A stretch of 64,000 bases of DNA from Ypsolopha sequella (lineage: Eukaryota > Arthropoda > Insecta > Lepidoptera > Ypsolophidae): NCBI GenBank assembly GCA_934047225.1, contig OW203984.1:9123201-9187200 (forward strand). Direction: 5' to 3'. Made by a program: the position numbers and the translations under genes. This document shows positions 57,523-64,000 of the stretch, piece by piece. Position 1 is the stretch's first letter. Each line of letters opens with the position of its first letter. Below the pieces are notes generated by a model that searched no databases, was not told the DNA's origin, and saw only the letters and a program-made list of their open reading frames with translations.

Positions 57523-58884
57523 TTAAAAATTATTTGCAGCTGCATACCTCTCTGCTACCGATGCTAATCTGCCAAGATTTTGGCCAATCTGCTCGAGAGC
57601 TCTGGCAGTTGCAGCATCAGAAGCAGCTCTCTGCAGTTCTATATTTGAGAGGATTCTGCGAGCCTCATCTAGGGGTGCCATAGGTCGCGCTGAAATAAAA
57701 AGTAATTTATTATGTAATTTTAAACTTGGACTAATAAAAACTATATTGATAATTGAAACCTTAGTGAAAATAGTGCTGCTACAGGCCCCAAACGCTTTTC
57801 AGACCTAGTGAAAAGCTTAACTTAAACAACACTAAAATAAAATAGTTTAAAACTTACTGCGATATCGTGTCCTTCGAGTTGCTCGAGGTAGTGGCGGGGC
57901 ATTAGCACCAGATGGGGGTGAAACATCAACAGCCAATGGAAGGAGGGCATCAGCCGCCAATGGAGGTGGGGCATCTAGAGCTGGGGCTAGGGCATGGGCT
58001 ACAGATTCTCCAGCTTCCTGCAGGGCTGCAGTTCTCAATATCTCTTCCTCGGGCTCTTCACTAAAACAATTAAGCCTTACATTTAAAGTAGGCAGTATTT
58101 TTTCTAAAATAAAAGCACTACACCACTCCGAGTAACTTGAACATCTCTGTCACCTCCTATGACAATATGTTTACATATAAGTTAAATTTATGAAGATTTT
58201 TATCAACACCAAATTTTAAAACACTTACTGAATTTCCACCTCCATTTCGATAACTTCTGGCACTATTTCCAACTCCTCATGAACATGGTCTCTTGATGAT
58301 CTCTAAATATGAAAAAAAAAACATTATCTTGTGGATTTCCATAGTTATCAATAGATATTTTCTAACTGCTAAGTATATTTTGTATTGTAAAGTAGTATTT
58401 AGTTTATCATTACCGCAGCATTTGGAAAGGGGTTGACCCTCACATTTACTGCGCCCTGGCCAAATCCAGGACCCAATATAGCCAGGAGCCTCTCTTCGAT
58501 GTTGGTCAAGGGTTCTGCTTCGGCTGGACCTCCCCCTGTTCCATCGTTTTCAGCCGTTAATGTCGCTACCGCCTTCTTTAATTTTGATTTGAAATTTTGC
58601 AAATACTGAAAATAAAAATATTGCAGTTAAGATTATAATGCTCTAAGTATACTTAATTATCATAAAATGATGTTTCAACTTACTACGGCCCATTCTTTTG
58701 TAGTTTTATTGGACCCTGACCCCTCAGAATTCAATAAAACTGCCAGCTGCTTCCAAAGGCGAGTCGACAGTTCTCTGCCCCGAGCACTGTTGTTGTACCC
58801 CTTCGCCAAAATTGGGTTCCGTTCCAGGAACTCTAACATTATATCCCATTGGGTTAACGAAACCCTTTTGTGCCGCTTCTCCAT
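57523..58884 (-). CDS. Harbinger Myb/SANT-like DNA-binding protein, five exons
   Basis: Minus-strand exons 58,884-58,684, 58,605-58,414, 58,302-58,229, 58,060-57,858 and 57,689-57,523 join in frame into 278 residues with GT-AG introns throughout. Exon 1 encodes the Myb/SANT-like trihelix (KRVSLTQWDIMLEFL ... LWKQLAVLLN ... KEWAVYLQ across the first junction), as in zeste-type and Harbinger-associated proteins. Exons 2-4 are acidic then Pro/Ala-rich (APALDAPPPLAADALLPLA). Exon 5 is a heptad-like helix (RILSNIELQRAAS ... ALEQIGQNLGRLASV), suiting self-association. In Harbinger elements this protein binds the termini and carries the nuclease into the nucleus. Frame open. Its start is 163 bp from the gypsy 2 insertion. 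Confidence 0.85.
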
Positions 58885-59046
58885 AGCTTAAAATGAGACA
58901 ACAAGTCTTTAGACAAAACATGAACAAAATCTAGAGAAATGTTTGTCTACAGTAATTGTTTTTTACTTACTTGCTTTCAAAATTTAAATTTAATGCCGTT
59001 TGATCAGGCTTCCGATAATATGTCTTTGCACCTTAGTTCCGCCGAG
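58885..59046. other. Upstream region of the Myb-like gene, cut by gypsy 2
   Basis: 162 bp between the Myb-like start codon and the 5' LTR of gypsy 2. It should contain the promoter and perhaps the right Harbinger terminus, continuing at 63,742 beyond the insertion. cgag at 59,043-59,046 is the target duplication. Confidence 0.5.
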
Positions 59047-59210
59047 AGTTACGAAAGCGTACATACCGCTACGGTCATCCTAGTTATAAGTATCAATTAA
59101 GATTAAGTTTCAATGTTTGTTTATGAAATAATAAAATCAGTCTCTGTTAGATCGCCATAGCGAACACATGTCTTTTAAAAAACCCTTCCGTCCAATCCTC
59201 AAAGTTAACT
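59047..59210 (+). repeat. 5' LTR of gypsy 2, with promoter
   Basis: 164 bp, identical to 63,578-63,741. Contains AATAAA at 59,130-59,135 and TCAGTC at 59,137-59,142, an exact insect initiator motif as used by TATA-less errantivirus promoters. Confidence 0.9.
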
Positions 59211-59220
59211 GGCGCAGCCG
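59210..59220 (+). other. Primer-binding site of gypsy 2
   Basis: TGGCGCAGCCG, overlapping the last LTR base. Close to the tRNA-Ser-complementary TGGCGCAGTCGG of the 17.6/297 group, one mismatch at the ninth base. Confidence 0.75.
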
Positions 59221-59562
59221 TTTGGAACATTGTAATTTCGGAAAATCCTGAAAATCGGTTTTTCACGAAAGTGAGTTTCAACTCTTTGTACAAAGAACTC
59301 TCTAAGCTTTCACAAGTATAAACTCTACTGTGACGATAGTGGTGGAAAAGGACAGTGCGGTAAAAGGTGCGAAAATTGGAAGCTGTGGTGCCTGACGGAC
59401 TCTCCTAACATCGGAAAAACAACTTATCACGCTTGTGGGGTAAGCATAAAACTCTGATTACTCCCAAGTCCTACATTTATATCTCCTTTAGTTTATTTTA
59501 TATTTCCTATATTTATCTATAAATAACATTTGTGTAAGTGTGTTACTAGTACCAAAAGAAAA

Positions 59563-62500
59563 ATGACGGACAATGAAAAACCTGTAATTTGTTATAGTGA
59601 CCTCACAATCTTATTGCCGTCCTACGATGGGAATAAGAAAACCCTACAATTTTATATAAAATCGGTGGAAAATGTTCTCAAAATTATCGAAAATAAAGAG
59701 GATCCGAGTATTGCATGTTTAATTGCGAATAAACTCACAGGAAAAGCTATCGAAGCTTTATCGGAAAATACAAATTTTACATCGTGGTCAGAAATTAAAG
59801 AAATCTTAAACAATAGGTTCGGTGAGCATCGAGATGAGATTCAGGTGGTGCAAGAACTGATGCGAATTTATAAAGGTAGATTGGAGCTAGATGCATTTGC
59901 GGAGAAAATTCGAGAATGCACCTACACTCTAATAAATTTAGATAGATCCAAACAGGACTACTACGATGAACTAGCATCAAACATTTTTCTAGATCAGCTA
60001 GACCCATTACTTTCGCTAAGCGTTCGTACACAAAGACCAACTTGCTTAGAAAAGGTAATTTCATTGGCTAAACAAGAAGACATAAGGCTGAAAAATAGAC
60101 GTAGAATGGATCAGTACAACGTTAGGCCGAATCAATCAACAATATCGCAACCTCATCAAAACAAATACAGTAGCGACCCTTCTAGGCAACTCGCGAATAC
60201 CTCTGCAACCCCATTTAAATCACAATACACACCCCAATATAAACAAAATGTGCCCTTTAACAAACAACAGATTAAGCAAGAAAAAGCTCCGTATAAACCC
60301 ATTCATTACCAGGAAGTCGTGTCAAACGAAACAGAAAGTGCCGAATTCACATCGTACATAAATAATGTACCTACAAACTCAGACACCATAACAGAGTCGC
60401 CTTCTTACGAATATGACCCTTTTTTATCAGGAACAAAACCCCGACAGGCGAACATAGTGTTTATAAACACGCATAGTAATAAAAATCTGTTAACTGTTTA
60501 CATTAATGAATTAGGCGGTCGCTTTTTGTTGGACACCGGAGCCTCTCAATCCCTGATAAGCCCAGACGTTGTTATGGAGTTCCAACTACAACAAAAGTTA
60601 GAATACGAACCACACATCATAAAGACCGCTCATGGTACTACACGACACAATGAAGTTGTTTATTTAACACTGCCACAGATTTTCAAGTGTAATAATACAT
60701 TCAAGTTCCTTGTGTTTGACTTTGATTCTAGCTTCAAAGGACTTATAGGTAACGACATTTTGATTTCACTAGGTAGCCAAATAGACATGAAAAAAATGAC
60801 TTTAACAACGGACTCGACCCAAATTCCAATAAGAAAAGACTTTAAATCTCAATTAACTATTGAGCCGAAATGTGAAAAGGTAGTAACACTATTTTGTAAT
60901 GAAAAAGAAGGAGACTTTCTTTTGAAAAGCAATATGGAAAATGGCTTATTATTTCCCGACTCTTTAGTTTCGGTAAAAAATGGAATCTTTATAACAACAG
61001 TACTAAACACTGGCGAAAAAATATTAAAACTGAATAAATTTTACCGTTTTAGAATGGAACCGTATTATCAACCCCAAAACTCACAGTATATCAACGCGTT
61101 AAATATGGATGACCAACAAGACTTAGACGAAGAACTAGTTGACAACCTAAATAGACTTAGGACAGGACACATGAATGAAGAAGAAGAAAGAGAGATAAAA
61201 AAGCTTTGCTACAATTTTAGAGACATATTTTACTCGGACAAGTTACCGTTGACCTTTACACATGCTGTTAAACACAGCCTTAGATTATCAGATGACAATC
61301 CCATATTTGTAAGAAGTTACAGACAAGCACCTATACTAAAAGAAGAAATAGACAAACAGGTTAATAACCTACTAAGTCAAAATATTATTCGTGAAAGCAT
61401 TTCCCCGTGGTCAGCACCCGTGCACATTGTCCCAAAGAAAGCTGACGCATCCGGCAAAGTAAAATGGCGCCTTGTAATTGACTACCGACGTCTCAATGAC
61501 AAAACGATTGAAGATAAGTATCCTATACCTAATATAAACGACATATTAGACAAATTAGGACGTGCACAGTATTTTACGACTTTAGACCTGGCATCCGGAT
61601 ATCACCAAGTTGAGATGAACCCAACTGACATTGAAAAGACAGCATTTACAGTTGATCGAGGACATTATGAGTTTACTAGAATGCCCTTTGGCCTAAAAAA
61701 CTCACCAAGCACATTTCAACGCCTGATGGATTCAGTCCTACGTGGCCTAACTAATACACTGACCTATTTAGATGACGTAATCATTTACTCGACGTCCCTA
61801 CAGGAGCACATTGACAAAGTGACACAAGTTTTTAACAGACTAAAAGATAATAATCTCAAAATTCAATTGGATAAGTCGGAGTTCTTACAAAAGGAGGTAA
61901 ACTTTCTTGGACATGTCTTAACAGACGAAGGTATTAAACCCAATCAGGATAAAGTAAAAGCAGTAAGAAATTTCCCACTTCCACAGACGCAGAAGGATAT
62001 AAAATCCTTCCTAGGACTAGCAGGCTATTATAGAAAATTCATACCTGAATTCGCAAAAATTACTAAACCTCTGACACAATGCCTTAAAAAGAATGCGAAA
62101 GTCATTCACTCTCCACAATTTATAGAGTCATTCGAAAAATGTAAGGACATACTTACCAATGCCCCTGTTCTTCAGTACCCCGACTTTAACAAACCATTCA
62201 TATTAACGACAGATGCCTCAGATTTTGCAGTTGGCGCCGTGCTATCACAAGGTATTGTAGGATCAGATAGACCGGTCGCTTACGCATCAAGAACGTTATC
62301 AGAAACCGAACAAAGATACTCAACAACAGAAAAAGAACTATTAGCGATTATGTGGGCCATAAAATACTTTAGGCCTTACCTTTACGGACGCAGATTCACG
62401 ATATATACTGATCATAAACCCATTACTTGGCTAAAAACAATTGATTCCCCAAATTCCAAATTAATAAGATGGCGTCTAAGCCTAGCTACTTATGACTATG

Positions 62501-63228
62501 TTGTTGAACACAAACCAGGCAAAATAAATACCAACGCCGACGCACTATCGAGAGTAAAAATCAATGCATTAGATACAGAGCCAACTCCAACATCTTCAAT
62601 AGAACCACAGCCTACTAGAAACAAGGATGACGATATATTAGATATAGACATGAGAACATTACTTGACGTACCAATTACCCCCGAAAATAGTGAAATTACA
62701 GACGAAGTAATTGAAACCGCAATGGATAACATACCCACTAGTTTAGAAGCTATCGATCGCCAAATTAAACAGTTTCATATTAGAAAATCTCCCGGAGACA
62801 AATATAGAGTAGACGATAGATCCAAAGGCAGAAATACAATAAAAGACGTCTTCATACCAATAAACGATACTGAAAATCAAGTAATTCAATTCCTGAAAGA
62901 GCATACGATTCCAGCTCGAATATTTTATTGTTTCTTCCACTGTGAGGAACTCTATCCTATATTCAGTAAAGTATACAAATCAACATTTGACGATCGTGGG
63001 CCCAAATTAATACGGTGCTTAACAAGAGTGACAGTAATTGAAAATGTAACCGAACAAAATGATCTTATTAGAAAGTATCATGAAGGCAAAACCATACATA
63101 GAGGTATTCAGGAAACATATAAGCATCTCCATAGAAATTATCATTGGACCAACATGTTACTTAGTATTCAGAAGTTTATCAACCAGTGTGATAAATGTCT
63201 TAAAAGAAAATATCCTGTTGATACCTAA
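59563..63228 (+). CDS. Fused Gag-Pol of gypsy 2, integrase truncated
   Basis: 1,221 residues from the ATG at 59,563; upstream codons lack an ATG. Gag is about residues 1-300 (LPSYDGNKKTLQFYIKSV, ENKEDPSIACLIANKLTG) and ends in a Gln/Asn/Lys-rich region without zinc knuckle. Protease LLDTGAS has D at about 324. RT has TTLDLASGYHQVEM and catalytic YLDD at about 735. RNase H has TTDASDFAVGAVL at about 884 and TDHKPI. The integrase zinc finger (HRGIQETYKHLHRNYH ... CDKCLKRK) ends at about 1,217, and a stop follows four residues later. The DDE core is absent. Gag and Pol share one frame here, whereas related elements usually use a -1 shift. Without the core it cannot integrate by itself. Confidence 0.9.
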   Translation: MTDNEKPVICYSDLTILLPSYDGNKKTLQFYIKSVENVLKIIENKEDPSIACLIANKLTGKAIEALSENTNFTSWSEIKEILNNRFGEHRDEIQVVQELMRIYKGRLELDAFAEKIRECTYTLINLDRSKQDYYDELASNIFLDQLDPLLSLSVRTQRPTCLEKVISLAKQEDIRLKNRRRMDQYNVRPNQSTISQPHQNKYSSDPSRQLANTSATPFKSQYTPQYKQNVPFNKQQIKQEKAPYKPIHYQEVVSNETESAEFTSYINNVPTNSDTITESPSYEYDPFLSGTKPRQANIVFINTHSNKNLLTVYINELGGRFLLDTGASQSLISPDVVMEFQLQQKLEYEPHIIKTAHGTTRHNEVVYLTLPQIFKCNNTFKFLVFDFDSSFKGLIGNDILISLGSQIDMKKMTLTTDSTQIPIRKDFKSQLTIEPKCEKVVTLFCNEKEGDFLLKSNMENGLLFPDSLVSVKNGIFITTVLNTGEKILKLNKFYRFRMEPYYQPQNSQYINALNMDDQQDLDEELVDNLNRLRTGHMNEEEEREIKKLCYNFRDIFYSDKLPLTFTHAVKHSLRLSDDNPIFVRSYRQAPILKEEIDKQVNNLLSQNIIRESISPWSAPVHIVPKKADASGKVKWRLVIDYRRLNDKTIEDKYPIPNINDILDKLGRAQYFTTLDLASGYHQVEMNPTDIEKTAFTVDRGHYEFTRMPFGLKNSPSTFQRLMDSVLRGLTNTLTYLDDVIIYSTSLQEHIDKVTQVFNRLKDNNLKIQLDKSEFLQKEVNFLGHVLTDEGIKPNQDKVKAVRNFPLPQTQKDIKSFLGLAGYYRKFIPEFAKITKPLTQCLKKNAKVIHSPQFIESFEKCKDILTNAPVLQYPDFNKPFILTTDASDFAVGAVLSQGIVGSDRPVAYASRTLSETEQRYSTTEKELLAIMWAIKYFRPYLYGRRFTIYTDHKPITWLKTIDSPNSKLIRWRLSLATYDYVVEHKPGKINTNADALSRVKINALDTEPTPTSSIEPQPTRNKDDDILDIDMRTLLDVPITPENSEITDEVIETAMDNIPTSLEAIDRQIKQFHIRKSPGDKYRVDDRSKGRNTIKDVFIPINDTENQVIQFLKEHTIPARIFYCFFHCEELYPIFSKVYKSTFDDRGPKLIRCLTRVTVIENVTEQNDLIRKYHEGKTIHRGIQETYKHLHRNYHWTNMLLSIQKFINQCDKCLKRKYPVDT

Positions 63229-63577
63229 AAATCCATTCCTTATCTTGGGAAGTAACGAGTTTGCATACCCCCTAGAGCCCTGCGTTTACATCACCGATGA
63301 AGAAAGAATATGTAAACACATACAATGGAAACCGCTCCGGAACAGCAATGATTGCATCGCTCAACTAATACAACACCAACAATCGCACAACTGCACCTAC
63401 GCACAGGCATCATTTCAATACACGTAACGAAAACAGCTGGTTGGTGGTAACCAGAAGGAAGGTAATCAGATCATGTTGGAGCCGTACCTCTCCAGAGTCG
63501 CTGCAGATGCAATCGCCGACCCCAGCAGATCCACAGCAACCCTTACCATCGGCACGCCTCACTCTTAAGGGGGGAGG
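63229..63577 (+). pseudogene. Residual env-like segment of gypsy 2
   Basis: After the pol stop a different frame, open to 63,427, shows Cys-spaced ectodomain-like sequence (EPCVYITDEERICKHI, then NDCIAQL and HNCTYAQ), reminiscent of errantivirus envelope proteins. Errantiviruses use env to enter cells. Another frame then runs through the polypurine tract into the LTR (LTLKGGGVT), as env C termini do in this group. The N-terminal part, fusion region and signal peptide are gone, so no entry protein can be made from this copy. The assignment is by resemblance only. Confidence 0.5.
63567..63577 (+). other. Polypurine tract of gypsy 2
   Basis: aaggggggagg directly precedes the 3' LTR. Confidence 0.8.
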
Positions 63578-63741
63578 AGTTACGAAAGCGTACATACCGC
63601 TACGGTCATCCTAGTTATAAGTATCAATTAAGATTAAGTTTCAATGTTTGTTTATGAAATAATAAAATCAGTCTCTGTTAGATCGCCATAGCGAACACAT
63701 GTCTTTTAAAAAACCCTTCCGTCCAATCCTCAAAGTTAACT
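63578..63741 (+). repeat. 3' LTR of gypsy 2
   Basis: 164 bp, no difference from the 5' LTR by eye. Followed by the CGAG duplication. Confidence 0.95.
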
Positions 63742-64000
63742 CGAGTAATATCTAAAAAGTGAGTTTATAACTCAACGAAAATTCAAGTCACGTCGATTCA
63801 TCAGGCGAGTAGGAATTATCACAGAACACATGGAATTATTAAATAAAATTAAAGATTTCGAGCTTTTCAATTCAAAAGTTGCAATCTTATTGACATTTTA
63901 TTTTTCTTAAATGTTTTGTTGCGATTTTGAACACTGGAACCTAGTCCTTTCAAGCCATAATATTGCCAGATTCGATAAAGGTAATTATTTTATAGCAAAA
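63742..64000. other. Right flank of gypsy 2
   Basis: Continues the sequence interrupted at 59,046. It may hold the right terminus of the Harbinger element. No feature seen in the 259 bp left in the window. Confidence 0.3.

Larger units (their letters stand above)
59047..63741 (+). mobile_element. Ty3/gypsy errantivirus-like element with internal deletion (gypsy 2)
   Basis: 4,695 bp with two identical 164-bp LTRs (AGTTAC...TTAACT) and CGAG duplications at 59,043-59,046 and 63,742-63,745. Primer site TGGCGCAGCCG is of the tRNA-Ser type used by the 17.6/297/ZAM group. gag and pol form one open frame that stops just after the integrase zinc finger. The integrase core and most of env are missing, and a short env-like segment follows. 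LTRs still match perfectly, so this shortened form itself was probably copied and inserted recently, using proteins from full-length relatives. Confidence 0.9.

Noticed and set aside
59795..60064. Minus-strand frame within gypsy 2
   Set aside because: Antisense shadow of gag.
1..64000. CRISPR arrays, operons, ribosome-binding sites, bacterial tRNA/rRNA genes
   Set aside because: The window is eukaryotic: spliced genes and LTR retrotransposons. The tandem and inverted repeats lack CRISPR spacing. No tRNA cloverleaf or rRNA was noticed.

Overview
This window reads as repeat-dense, AT-rich animal nuclear DNA, most likely from a moth or butterfly (Lepidoptera). I infer this from spliced metazoan-type genes, short GT-AG introns, insect-type Ty3/gypsy retrotransposons, and dispersed repeats of kinds I associate with Lepidoptera: the 'gggttccgtacc' family, an RTE-like 3' end, LINE tails ending in (TTGAAT)n or (TTA)n, and TC...CTAG Helitron-like MITEs. 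I recognise no ordinary host gene. Every convincing coding region belongs to a mobile element. All calls come from reading the sequence by eye; no database was searched.

Layout. 1-13.6 kb is a patchwork of MITEs and dispersed repeats: nested foldbacks at 1.4-2.1 kb, a tandem array of a dispersed repeat at 4.7-6.0 kb, a frameshifted OTU-protease fragment at 6.3-6.8 kb, an adjoining large palindrome at 6.84-7.46 kb, and a hAT-like MITE with a perfect 8-bp target duplication at 7.7-8.0 kb. A Tc1-like transposon at 13.6-14.9 kb carries one internal stop codon. 15-24.6 kb is mostly uncharacterised sequence with more MITEs.

24,702-30,690 (minus strand) is a complete, apparently very young Ty3/gypsy element. 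It has two identical 163-bp LTRs, a 4-bp target duplication (AGAT), a tRNA-type primer-binding site and a polypurine tract. It encodes a small myristoylation-motif membrane protein, an RG-rich Gag, and a Pol entered by a -1 frameshift on a T7 run.

30.7-54 kb returns to repeats: several foldbacks, a Helitron-like insertion whose empty site is visible at 11,259/11,260, a TTAA-flanked element, a 1-kb foldback with a TATA duplication, and a GC-rich island at 44.3 kb. 54.66-58.88 kb holds both genes of a Harbinger (PIF) transposon in convergent orientation: a six-exon DDE nuclease and a five-exon Myb/SANT-like partner, both with open frames. Immediately beyond, 59,047-63,741 is a second gypsy element (errantivirus-like, tRNA-Ser-type primer site). 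Its LTRs are identical, but it has lost the integrase core and most of env in one internal deletion.

How the parts work together. In Harbinger elements the nuclease and the Myb-like protein act as a pair to bind and cut the element. In gypsy 1, LTR, Gag, Pol and the small membrane protein would form an autonomous retrotransposon. Gypsy 2 would need an integrase supplied in trans. The many palindromic MITEs would depend on transposases encoded elsewhere.
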